The notes under the pieces are model-generated. The model was not told where the DNA came from, made no database searches, and saw only the letters and a program-made list of their open reading frames with translations. The position numbers were made by a program, and so were the translations under genes. DNA of 64,000 nucleotides from Paenirhizobium naphthalenivorans (GTDB lineage: Bacteria > Pseudomonadota > Alphaproteobacteria > Rhizobiales > Rhizobiaceae): NCBI RefSeq assembly GCF_007992095.1, contig NZ_BJZP01000017.1:1-64000 (forward strand). Reading direction: 5' to 3'. This document shows positions 34,037-42,105 of this stretch, one piece after another (within the stretch, counting starts at the first letter, position 1; every line of letters starts with the position of its first letter).

Positions 34037-34924
34037 ATGACAATGATTTTCGGCATCCCCGTTCAGGCCTTGTTCGGCCAGCTGCTGATCGGCCTGATCA
34101 ACGGCTCCTTCTATGCGCTTCTCAGCCTCGGCCTCGCGGTCATCTTCGGCCTGCTGCGCGTGATCAACTTCGCCCATGGCGCCCAGTACATGCTCGGCGC
34201 CTTCGTCGCCCTGCTGCTGCTGACCAAAGGCGGCGCCAGCTACTGGGTGGCGCTCGTCGCCTCGCCGATCCTGGTCGGCCTGTTCTCCGCCGCCATCGAA
34301 CGGACCATGCTGTCCAGACTCTACAAGCTCGACCATCTCTACGGCCTGCTGTTCACCTTCGGCCTGGCGCTCACGATCGAGGGCACATTCCGCTATTTCT
34401 TCGGTGCCTCCGGCCAACCGTACCCGGCTCCTTCACAGCTTCAGGGAGCCGTCAATCTCGGCTTCATGTTCCTGCCGATCTATCGCGGCTGGGTCGTTGT
34501 GCTGTCCATGCTCGCCTGCCTGGCGACCTGGCTGCTGATCGAAAAGACCAAGCTCGGCGCCTATCTGCGCGCAGCGACGGAAAACCCGGTGCTCGTCCAG
34601 TCCTTCGGCATCAACGTGCCGCTGCTCCTGACGCTGACCTACGCTCTGGGCAGCGCACTCGCCGCCTTCGCCGGGGTTCTGGCGGCGCCGATCTACCAGG
34701 TCTCGCCGCTGATGGGAACGAACATCATCATCGTCGTCTTCGCCGTCGTCGTCGTCGGTGGCATGGGATCGATCCTGGGCGCGATCGTCACCGGCTACAT
34801 GCTCGGCATCGCGGAAGGACTGACCAAGGTCTTCTATCCCGAAGCCTCCAACATCGTGGTCTTCGTCATCATGGCAATCGTACTGCTCCTGCGTCCGGCA
34901 GGTCTCTTCGGGAAGGATGTCTGA
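34037..34924 (+). CDS. ABC transporter permease, LivH-like
   Basis: 295 residues with about eight hydrophobic helices. The LivH marks GLINGSFYALLSLGLAVIFGLLRVINFAHGA (read in part, about 14-44) and VVVGGMGSILGAI near 237-249 are present. ATG 34037 is four bases after the LivF stop; the open frame extends upstream only as a shadow. It forms the channel with the LivM-like subunit encoded next. Confidence 0.92.
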   Translation: MTMIFGIPVQALFGQLLIGLINGSFYALLSLGLAVIFGLLRVINFAHGAQYMLGAFVALLLLTKGGASYWVALVASPILVGLFSAAIERTMLSRLYKLDHLYGLLFTFGLALTIEGTFRYFFGASGQPYPAPSQLQGAVNLGFMFLPIYRGWVVVLSMLACLATWLLIEKTKLGAYLRAATENPVLVQSFGINVPLLLTLTYALGSALAAFAGVLAAPIYQVSPLMGTNIIIVVFAVVVVGGMGSILGAIVTGYMLGIAEGLTKVFYPEASNIVVFVIMAIVLLLRPAGLFGKDV

Positions 34925-34925
34925 C

Positions 34926-35927
34926 ATGTCCCACCATGCAACCGCCGTTTCGGACGTAAACACCGTTTCCACCCATCCCCAGGCCTCGCTGCTGCGCTAC
35001 GGACTGCTCGGCATCATGCTGGTCCTGCTGCTCGCGGCACCCTTCCTGATCTATCCGATCTTTGTCATGAAGCTGCTGTGCTTCGCCCTCTTCGCCAGCG
35101 CCTTCAACCTGCTGCTCGGCTATACCGGATTGCTCTCCTTCGGCCACGCCGCCTTCTTCGGCGGGGCAGCATATTTCACCGCCCATGCGGTCAAGGAATG
35201 GGGTGTGCCGCCGGAGATCGGCCTGTTGATCGGCATGGCAGGAGCCGCCGTTCTCGGCCTGCTCATCGGTCTGATCGCCCTTCGCCGCCAAGGCATCTAC
35301 TTCACCATGATCACGCTGGCGCTGGCGCAGATGTTCTTCTTCTTCTGTCTCCAGGCACCCTTCACCCATGGCGAGGACGGAATCCAGTCGGTGCCACGCG
35401 GCCATCTCTTCGGCTTCATCGACCTCTCGGTCTCGCTGAACATGTATTATTTCGTCCTCGGGACCTTTCTGATCGCCATGGCCGTCATCTGGCGCTTCAT
35501 CAACTCGCCCTTCGGCATGATCCTGAAATCGATCCGCGAGAACGAGAACCGCGCCATTTCGCTTGGCTACTCGGTGGTGCATTACAAACTCGGCGCTTTC
35601 GTCATGTCGGCGATGCTGGCCGGTCTTGCCGGCGGCATCAAGGCGCTGGTCTTCCAGTTCGCCACGCTGACCGACGTCACCTGGCAAATGTCGGGGGAAG
35701 TCGTTCTGATGACCCTGCTCGGCGGCATCGGCACCATCATCGGCCCGATCTTCGGCGCCAGTCTGGTCGTCGCGCTCCAGAACTTCCTCGCGACCTCCGA
35801 CTTCCCGGTGACAGTCATAACCGGCGTCGTGTTCATGGTCTGCGTGCTGCTCTTCCGACGCGGCCTAGTGGGGGAATTCTACGGATCGTGGATCGGACGC
35901 AAACTCGGCTTCGACCACCGCGTCTGA
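34926..35927 (+). CDS. ABC transporter permease, LivM-like
   Basis: 333 residues with about nine hydrophobic helices and LivM features: YTGLLSFGHAAFFGGAAY near 70, SPFGMILKSIRENENRA near 200, and LLGGIGTIIGPIFGA near 265. ATG 34926 has GGGAAGG nine bases upstream; ATG 34917 overlaps the livH-like stop but lacks spacing for a ribosome site. Last gene of the importer operon. After 94 bases a GMC oxidoreductase gene follows on the same strand and may be read through. Confidence 0.9.
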   Translation: MSHHATAVSDVNTVSTHPQASLLRYGLLGIMLVLLLAAPFLIYPIFVMKLLCFALFASAFNLLLGYTGLLSFGHAAFFGGAAYFTAHAVKEWGVPPEIGLLIGMAGAAVLGLLIGLIALRRQGIYFTMITLALAQMFFFFCLQAPFTHGEDGIQSVPRGHLFGFIDLSVSLNMYYFVLGTFLIAMAVIWRFINSPFGMILKSIRENENRAISLGYSVVHYKLGAFVMSAMLAGLAGGIKALVFQFATLTDVTWQMSGEVVLMTLLGGIGTIIGPIFGASLVVALQNFLATSDFPVTVITGVVFMVCVLLFRRGLVGEFYGSWIGRKLGFDHRV

Positions 35928-36021
35928 GACGTCGGCGACTGCCACGACAAAACAGTGACTGAATTTAATAACTGACAATTCTCGGCCCCTGGGCCGGGAA
36001 CGGCGTCCCTCGGGGTGAGAC

Positions 36022-37617
36022 ATGGAAAGCTACGACTATATCGTTATCGGTGCCGGTACAGCCGGCTGCGTCATGGCCAATCGCCTGGCTGCGGATCGGG
36101 AGACCCGCGTGCTGCTGCTCGAAGCCGGCGGCAGCGACAACTATCACTGGGTCCACATCCCCGTCGGCTATCTCTACTGCATCAACAATCCACGCACCGA
36201 CTGGTGCTTCACCACCGCCAAGGAAGACGGACTCAACGGTCGCGCCCTGAGCTATCCTCGCGGCAAGGTGCTGGGCGGCTGTTCGTCGATCAACGGCATG
36301 ATCTATATGCGTGGCCAGGCCCATGATTACGATCAGTGGCGCCAGATGGGCTGTGAAGGCTGGAGCTGGGACGACGTCCTGCCGCTGTTCCGCAAGTCCG
36401 AGGACTTCTACAAAGGCGCTGACGACATGCACGGTTCCGGTGGTGAATGGCGGGTGGAAAAGGCCCGCGTCCGTTGGGCGGTACTCGAAGCCTTCCAGCA
36501 GGCGGCCAAGGAAGCCGGCATTCCCGAGACCGCCGACTTCAACCGCGGCAGCAACGAAGGGTCCGGCTATTTTGACGTCAACCAGCGCTCCGGCATCCGT
36601 TGGAACACCGCCAAAGCCTTCCTGCGCCCGGCCGTCAAGCGTGGCAATCTGACAGTGCTGACCAAGGCCCATGTCAAGCGTCTGGTGATCGAGGGTGACG
36701 CCGTGACCGGCGTCGAGGTGCAGCACGACGGCATGGTCAAGCGTTTCTCGGCGAAACGCGAAACCGTTCTTTGCGCCGGCGCGATCGGCTCACCGCATAT
36801 CCTCGAACTTTCCGGCGTAGGTCGCGGCGACGTGTTGCACAATGCCGGTATCGACGTGGTCAAAGAGGTTCGCGACGTTGGTGAAAATCTCCAGGACCAC
36901 CTCCAGCTCCGCCTCGCCTTCAAGGTGACCGGCGTCCCGACCCTTAACGAAAAGGCCTCGAGCCTGATCGGCAAGGCGTCAATCGGCCTGGAATATTTGC
37001 TGAAGCGCTCCGGTCCGATGGCCATGGCGCCGAGCCAGCTCGGCATATTCACCCGCTCCGGCTCGGACAAGGAGACGCCGGACCTGCAATATCACGTCCA
37101 ACCCGTGACACTGGAGAAATTCGGCGAGCCGGTCCACCCCTTCCCGGCCGTGACCGCGAGTGTATGCAACCTGCGGCCTGAAAGTCGTGGCACAGTCCAT
37201 GCGACCGCTCCCCACTTCTCCGCCCAGCCGGAGATCGCACCGCGCTATCTGACCGCGCCGGCCGACCGCGACGTCGCGGTCAAGGCGATCAGACTGACCC
37301 GCAAGATCGCCCGGCAGCCGTCGTTCGCCTGCTTCAATCCGCAGGAGTTCAAGCCCGGCCCGGCCTACGAAACCGACGAGGATCTGGTGCGCGCGGCTGG
37401 CGACATCGGCACAACGATCTTCCACCCGGTCGGCACCTGCCGCATGGGGTCTGACGACCAGAGCGTGGTCGATCCACGCCTCAGGATGCGGGCATTGAAA
37501 CGCCTGCGCATCGCCGACGCCTCGATCATGCCGACGATAACCTCGGGCAATACCAATTCGCCAACCATCATGATCGCTGAAAAGGCGGCGGAAATGATCC
37601 TGGCGGACAACCGCTGA
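36022..37617 (+). CDS. GMC-family FAD oxidoreductase (choline dehydrogenase-like)
   Basis: 531 residues. The FAD fold starts at once with YIVIGAGTAGCVMANRLAAD (6-25), followed by the GMC signature GKVLGGCSSINGMIYMRG and a C-terminal substrate domain with FHPVGTCRMG and SGNTNSPTIMIAEKA, which carry the active-site His and Asn of the family. These enzymes oxidise primary or secondary alcohols such as choline and feed electrons to the respiratory chain. Nothing else of a betaine pathway (betB, betI, choline transporter) is nearby; the neighbours are a HAAT importer and a 3-hydroxyisobutyrate dehydrogenase, so a hydroxyacid or diol may be the substrate. Confidence 0.88.
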   Translation: MESYDYIVIGAGTAGCVMANRLAADRETRVLLLEAGGSDNYHWVHIPVGYLYCINNPRTDWCFTTAKEDGLNGRALSYPRGKVLGGCSSINGMIYMRGQAHDYDQWRQMGCEGWSWDDVLPLFRKSEDFYKGADDMHGSGGEWRVEKARVRWAVLEAFQQAAKEAGIPETADFNRGSNEGSGYFDVNQRSGIRWNTAKAFLRPAVKRGNLTVLTKAHVKRLVIEGDAVTGVEVQHDGMVKRFSAKRETVLCAGAIGSPHILELSGVGRGDVLHNAGIDVVKEVRDVGENLQDHLQLRLAFKVTGVPTLNEKASSLIGKASIGLEYLLKRSGPMAMAPSQLGIFTRSGSDKETPDLQYHVQPVTLEKFGEPVHPFPAVTASVCNLRPESRGTVHATAPHFSAQPEIAPRYLTAPADRDVAVKAIRLTRKIARQPSFACFNPQEFKPGPAYETDEDLVRAAGDIGTTIFHPVGTCRMGSDDQSVVDPRLRMRALKRLRIADASIMPTITSGNTNSPTIMIAEKAAEMILADNR

Positions 37618-37638
37618 CGCAGACACAGGAGACGTCAC

Positions 37639-38514
37639 ATGGCCAATATCGCATTCATCGGACTCGGCAACATGGGCGGACCAATGGCCGCCAACCTCGT
37701 CAAGGCGGGACACAGCGTGAAGGGCTTCGACCTCTCGGCCGAGATCCTAAAGTCGGTCGCTGCGTCCGGCGTCACCCCGGCCACCTCGACCGCCGAGGCG
37801 GTTGCTGACGCAGAGACCGTCGTAACCATGCTGCCGAAGGGCGCGCATGTGCTGTCTGTCTGGGGCGACCTCGTCTCGATGGTAAAGGCCGGCACGCTGC
37901 TGATCGATTGCTCGACAATCGACGTCGAGAGCGCCCGCAAGGCTCATCAACTGGCAGAGGGCGCAGGCTGCCTGTCGCTCGACGCCCCGGTTTCCGGCGG
38001 CACCGGCGGGGCTGCTGCGGCAACACTTACCTTCATGGCCGGCGGCGCTGAGAACGCCTTTGCCAAGGGCAGGCCGCTGCTCGAAGCCATGGGCAAGAAG
38101 ATCGTCCACTGCGGCGGCAACGGCGCCGGTCAGGCCGCGAAGATCTGTAACAATATGATTCTCGGTATCTCGATGATCGGCGTCTGCGAAGCCTTCGCGC
38201 TCGGCGAGAAACTGGGGCTGAGCCATCAGGCGCTGTTCGACGTCGCCTCGACCTCATCCGGCCAGTGCTGGTCGATCAACACCTACTGCCCGGTTCCGGG
38301 ACCCGTGCCGACCTCTCCGGCCAACAACGGCTACAAACCGGGTTTTGCCGCGGCACTGATGCTAAAGGACCTGAAGCTGTCGCAAGAAGCGGCGCTCGCC
38401 GCCGGCGCGGCCACACCGCTCGGCGCGGAGGCGGCCCAACTGTTCGACCTGTTTGACAAGCAGGGTCATGGTGGACGCGACTTCTCGGCGATCATCGAGA
38501 TGCTGCGCGGCTAG
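37639..38514 (+). CDS. mmsB: 3-hydroxyisobutyrate dehydrogenase
   Basis: 291 residues, the usual length. The N-terminal NAD motif FIGLGNMGGPMAANL (6-20), the substrate loop DAPVSGGTGGA (about 116-126), the catalytic Lys in GAGQAAKICNNM (near 165-176) and the C-terminal GYKPGFAAALMLKDLKL all match MmsB. It oxidises 3-hydroxyisobutyrate to methylmalonate semialdehyde, the step after the hydrolase at 20858-21934 in valine breakdown. The methylmalonate-semialdehyde dehydrogenase is absent here. It follows the GMC gene by 21 bases and ends in a strong terminator, so the two are one transcript; a related hydroxyacid is a possible alternative substrate. Confidence 0.88.
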   Translation: MANIAFIGLGNMGGPMAANLVKAGHSVKGFDLSAEILKSVAASGVTPATSTAEAVADAETVVTMLPKGAHVLSVWGDLVSMVKAGTLLIDCSTIDVESARKAHQLAEGAGCLSLDAPVSGGTGGAAAATLTFMAGGAENAFAKGRPLLEAMGKKIVHCGGNGAGQAAKICNNMILGISMIGVCEAFALGEKLGLSHQALFDVASTSSGQCWSINTYCPVPGPVPTSPANNGYKPGFAAALMLKDLKLSQEAALAAGAATPLGAEAAQLFDLFDKQGHGGRDFSAIIEMLRG

Positions 38515-38534
38515 AGATAACTTCCTGAGCACAC

Positions 38535-38570
38535 AACGGCCGACGGAAACAGTTCCGTCGGCCGTTTTTT
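38535..38570 (+). terminator. Intrinsic terminator after mmsB
   Basis: A perfect 14-pair stem, AACGGCCGACGGAA (38535-38548) with its complement (38553-38566), ACAG loop and T-rich end. Confidence 0.93.
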
Positions 38571-38580
38571 CATGCAAACT

Positions 38581-38802
38581 GTGGAGGAGTACGACTCTAG
38601 GGGGGTGGGGTGTGCCGTACTCCTCCCACGATGCCTATCGAGGTCATGGGCCGTCCGGCATGGGGTGGCGGAACGGCTGCGATAGGCATCGCGTCGGTCC
38701 CAGGGGGCTGGGACCGAGGGCGGTGACTATCTGAACCTTGAAAAGCGCGGATGCGCTGTGGCGGACGGGCGCGCCGCGGTGAAGGCGCGCGCATGTCCGC
38801 CA
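38581..38802 (+). ncRNA. Hairpin-rich noncoding segment, candidate RNA
   Basis: In 222 bases after the mmsB terminator there are four long stems: GGAGGAGTACG region (38583-38593) with CGTACTCCTCC (38616-38626); CGATGCCTATCG (38629-38640) with its perfect 12-base complement (38680-38691); CGGTCCCAG (38695-38703) with complement (38708-38716) closed by GGGG; and TGGCGGAC (38759-38766) with GTCCGCCA (38795-38802), enclosing GCGCGCC/GGCGCGC. They are adjacent and non-overlapping, as in a folded RNA. I do not recognise a known RNA family, and strand is a guess. Confidence 0.4.
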
Positions 38803-39148
38803 ATGGCCGGATGTCGAAGACGGATCGGTCGGAATTCGCGGCGGGCGAAGGTCCAAAATGTCGTGGATCTATCGACAGACGCCTTCGGCGCTGTGGAGCC
38901 CCACGGAGGCCGTGCTGTCAGAAACTCGTTTGCGTTCGCAATAGTCGCGAACCTTGTTGTGCACGTCATGTGCCTCAATCCCCATTTTGCATCATCCGCC
39001 ACATCATGTGCGGAGTTCCGTACCGGAACGATGCAAGAGTTAGGACGGAAAACTGAACGAATGGTAAATGCAGAAGGTTCTCCGCCGCATTTTCGTTAAC
39101 CTGTGACAAGGCGCCGGAACGAATTCCGGCGCCGGGGGACAACCTGGA
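38803..39148. other. Gap without recognised gene
   Basis: 346 bases between the hairpin-rich segment and the end of the convergent permease gene. Short frames exist on both strands (for example plus 38758-39099) but have no ribosome site, biased codons or recognisable domain. A TTAACCTGTGACAAGGCGCCGGAAC...GGCGCCGG stretch near 39100-39135 could form the terminator of the minus-strand transporter operon. Confidence 0.4.
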
Positions 39149-39949
39149 TCAACGATCGTCGGTCGCCATGGCGCCGAGCAGCTTGGGCAGGTCGCCGAAG
39201 CGGGCCACCAGACCGAAGACGAGGGCCGCGACCGCGACGAACAGGATCGACACCGAGGCCATGGTCGGCGTGTAGCCGTAGCGCAACGCGTTGAAGATCT
39301 TGATCGGCAGCGTCTCCATGGTGAAGCCGACCGTCATGTAGGCGACGATATATTCATTGAGCGACAGGACGAACGCGAAGGCAAAACCGGAGACCAGATA
39401 GGGCCGGATCAGCGGCAGGACGACCGTTCGGAAGATCGTCCTGTCGTCGGCGCCCATGGTGGCAGCCGCCTCGACCAGCGAGCGGTCGATCGCCGAAAAG
39501 CCGAGCGACAGCGTGACCAGCGGCAGGGTCACGAAAAAAATCGCGTGTCCAATGACCGCTGTCCAGGGCTGGCCGTAGAAACCGCTGGCCGCCCAGAATG
39601 TGAGAAGCCCAAGCGCCGTGATGACCGGCGGAAGAGTGAAGGGGGCGATGCCGAGCACCTGAAAGATATTCGCCCAGGGCGCGATGCGCCGCCACAGGAA
39701 CCATGACAGCGGCAGGGCGATGACGACAGCCAGTGCCGCGGCGGCAAACGCCAGCATGACCGAGGCGAAAAAGGCCGAACGCCAGCCCGGATCAGTGAAA
39801 ATCGCACCGTACCACGACAGGGAGAAACCCTGCGGCGGGAAGGTCAGGCTCTGCTTCTCGTTGACCGAAACGCCGGCGACAACCACGATCGGCGCCGCGA
39901 GGAAGATGCCGATCAGGGTAAAATAGATGCGTGTGAGCACGGTGTTCAT
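39149..39949 (-). CDS. Polyamine-type ABC transporter permease, PotC-like
   Basis: 266 residues with six hydrophobic helices. The EAA loop, LVEAAATMGADDRTIFRTVVLPLIRP (read in part, about 161-186), is that of the PotC/YdcV group. The start overlaps the stop of the PotB-like gene (ATGA at 39946-39949). Last gene of the operon agmatinase, binding protein, ATPase, permease, permease. It forms the inner-membrane channel with the PotB-like protein; polyamines or related cationic amines are the likely cargo, from family and from the agmatinase-family gene upstream. Confidence 0.88.
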   Translation of the reverse strand: MNTVLTRIYFTLIGIFLAAPIVVVAGVSVNEKQSLTFPPQGFSLSWYGAIFTDPGWRSAFFASVMLAFAAAALAVVIALPLSWFLWRRIAPWANIFQVLGIAPFTLPPVITALGLLTFWAASGFYGQPWTAVIGHAIFFVTLPLVTLSLGFSAIDRSLVEAAATMGADDRTIFRTVVLPLIRPYLVSGFAFAFVLSLNEYIVAYMTVGFTMETLPIKIFNALRYGYTPTMASVSILFVAVAALVFGLVARFGDLPKLLGAMATDDR

Positions 39950-40800
39950 GCCATCTCTCCCTTCCGGCCGACGAACAGCGTCAGCGCAACCATGCCAAGC
40001 GTGACCAGCACCAGGAAGACCGCCATGGCGGCTGCGAACGGCATGTTAGACTGGTAGATCGCCTGATCGGTGATCAGCACGGAAAGCGTCCAGTGCTGCG
40101 GCCGGCCGAGGATCTGCGGCAGCAGGTAAGAACCGAGCGCGAAGATGAAGACCATGATCAGCGTCGCCAGGATTGTGGTGCGGAGCGCCGGAACGACAAC
40201 GGTAAAGAAGGCACGGGTCGGTGAGGCGCCGAGCGTGCGGGCAGCTTCCGTCAGCGTCGGATCGAGCCGTACCAGAGCGGGATAAAGAACCAGCACGGTA
40301 TAGGGCAGCGCCTGATAAACCATGCCCGTCAGCACCGCGCCGAAATTCGGCATCAGCGCCACCGGTTTGTCCATCAGCCCGATCATCACCAGCAGGTTGG
40401 TGATGCCGGCAGTGCGGGAAAAGAGCGTCGACCAGGCGAAACCGATGATGACCTCGGAGAGCGACAGGATGGACAGAAGCACAACAAGCCAGAGCACCTG
40501 CGCCCGGCGCGACATGCGTGCGAGCAGATAGGTAAAGGGTATTCCCAGCACGACGCAGACAACGGCAACCGAAATCGCCAGCATCAGCGAAAAACCGAGA
40601 ACACCGGCGAAGAACGGGCTGAGGAAGCGGGCGTAATTGTCGAGCACGAAAGCCGGTGAATAGAAGCCGGCAGGATTGCGCTGGAAAAAGGAGACGGCGA
40701 TCATCGTGCCGAAGGGCACAACGAAGAACAGGATCAACATGCCCGCCGGAAAGGCGAGAGGCGCATAGTCGAGCGCTTTCTGGGGCGGTTCGCGTCTCAT
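39946..40800 (-). CDS. Polyamine-type ABC transporter permease, PotB-like
   Basis: 284 residues with six to seven helices and the EAA loop DPTLTEAARTLGASPTRAFFTVVVP (read in part, near 177-201). It overlaps both neighbours by 4 bases (ATGA), so it is translationally coupled to the ATPase gene upstream and the PotC-like gene downstream. The cytoplasmic N-terminus (MRREPPQKALDYAP) precedes the first helix. Confidence 0.88.
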   Translation of the reverse strand: MRREPPQKALDYAPLAFPAGMLILFFVVPFGTMIAVSFFQRNPAGFYSPAFVLDNYARFLSPFFAGVLGFSLMLAISVAVVCVVLGIPFTYLLARMSRRAQVLWLVVLLSILSLSEVIIGFAWSTLFSRTAGITNLLVMIGLMDKPVALMPNFGAVLTGMVYQALPYTVLVLYPALVRLDPTLTEAARTLGASPTRAFFTVVVPALRTTILATLIMVFIFALGSYLLPQILGRPQHWTLSVLITDQAIYQSNMPFAAAMAVFLVLVTLGMVALTLFVGRKGEMA

Positions 40801-41831
40801 GCGGCAAGCACCACGGCGGTGAGCGGATCGATGACCACACCGACCTCCTGGCCGACATTGACCACCGGGCGTTCGCGCGGGGTCGAGACGGCGATGACCT
40901 CCGTACCGGCGACGTCGATGAAGGTTTCGATCGTGCCGCCAAGGTCACGGATAAAGGTGACCCGGCCGGAAAGCCGCCCCTCCCCTGGCGCCGACAGATG
41001 GATGTCTTCTGGCCGGACGGACAGGCTGGCAGCCCCTTGCGCCAGCGATGACGTGAAGCCTTCGACCGATTGCCCGAGCACAAGGGTGCGCCCGGCTTCG
41101 ACGGAGAGCGGCAGGAGATTGGTCGAGCCGATGAAGTCGGCGACGAAGCGGTCGGCCGGCTTACGATAAATCTCAATCGGGCTCGCCGCCTGGCGGATCT
41201 TGCCGCCGTTCATGACGACGACGGTATCGGCCATGGTCATGGCCTCGCGCTGGTCATGGGTGACGACGATGGTGGTAATGCCGAGCTGCTGCTGCAGCTT
41301 GCGCAATTCGACCTGCATCGCCTCGCGCAGCTTGGCGTCGAGCGCCGAGAGCGGCTCGTCGAGCAGGAAGAGTTTCGGAGAAATGGCAAGCGCCCGGGCG
41401 ATCGCCACACGCTGGCGCTGACCGCCGGAAAGCTTGGTGACGGGACGGTCGGCATAGCCGGGAAGATGGATCATCACTAGCAGCTCCTCGACCCGCTTGA
41501 CCTGCTCCTCGCGACCGATGCCACGGATCCTGAGCGGATAGGCGATGTTCTCGCCGACGGTCAGATGCGGGAAGAGCGCCAGCGACTGGAACACCATGCC
41601 GAGATTGCGCTTGTGGGTGGGCACCCGGGTGATGTCCTCGCCGTCGAGCACGATTTCGCCCCCCGTCGGCAGGTCAAGCCCCGCGATCATCCGCAACAGC
41701 GTGGTCTTGCCGCAGCCGGACGGTCCGAGCATGCAGACGAAGGTGCCGTGCGGCACGGTCAGTTGCACCTGGTCGACGGCCGTAAAAGGGCCGAACTGTT
41801 TGGTGACACCGTTGAGAATGAGTCCGGACAT
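40797..41831 (-). CDS. Polyamine-type ABC transporter ATP-binding protein, PotA-like
   Basis: 344 residues: a nucleotide-binding domain (about 1-235) with Walker A GPSGCGKTT (36-44), LSGGQRQRVAIARAL and LFLLDEPLSALD, and a C-terminal TOBE/OB regulatory domain (about 260-340, LSVRPEDIHLSAPG). The start ATG 41831 is chosen over the adjacent ATG 41834 because of the GGAGA spacing. It energises the importer with the PotB- and PotC-like permeases. Confidence 0.92.
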   Translation of the reverse strand: MSGLILNGVTKQFGPFTAVDQVQLTVPHGTFVCMLGPSGCGKTTLLRMIAGLDLPTGGEIVLDGEDITRVPTHKRNLGMVFQSLALFPHLTVGENIAYPLRIRGIGREEQVKRVEELLVMIHLPGYADRPVTKLSGGQRQRVAIARALAISPKLFLLDEPLSALDAKLREAMQVELRKLQQQLGITTIVVTHDQREAMTMADTVVVMNGGKIRQAASPIEIYRKPADRFVADFIGSTNLLPLSVEAGRTLVLGQSVEGFTSSLAQGAASLSVRPEDIHLSAPGEGRLSGRVTFIRDLGGTIETFIDVAGTEVIAVSTPRERPVVNVGQEVGVVIDPLTAVVLAA

Positions 41832-42002
41832 CATGTCTCCGTCAGAAATACGGGTAATGGGATTTTCGTCCCTGTCTGCCCCGACAGCGTCCCCCCATCA
41901 AGAGGCGTGATCGTCGTGCTGTCGTCTTTGGGGCTCAAGCGGGGAATTTTCTTCATCCCCCATCAAAGCGGACGCTGGGCCCTTGCCCTTCGTCCGCCCT
42001 GC

Positions 42003-42037
42003 CAGGTACTTCTCCCCGCCAGCGGGGAGAAGGCGAT
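42003..42037. repeat. Palindromic repeat, copy 2
   Basis: Stem CTTCTCCCCGC (42009-42019) with complement (42022-42032) around CA, flanked by CAGGTA and CGATA, the same layout as 27461-27494. A further stem, TCCCGTCCC with GGGACGGGA (about 42051-42085), follows, as in mosaic rhizobial repeats. It occupies the 274-base gap between binding-protein and ATPase genes. Confidence 0.75.
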
Positions 42038-42105
42038 AGGCCGCCCCGCTTCCCGTCCCCCTCACACTTGTGCGGATAGGGACGGGATGGGGGCAATCAT
42101 CAGGC

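Noticed and set aside
38758..39099. 113-codon plus-strand frame after mmsB
   Set aside because: Begins inside a hairpin stem, lacks a ribosome site, and its codons show no third-position bias.
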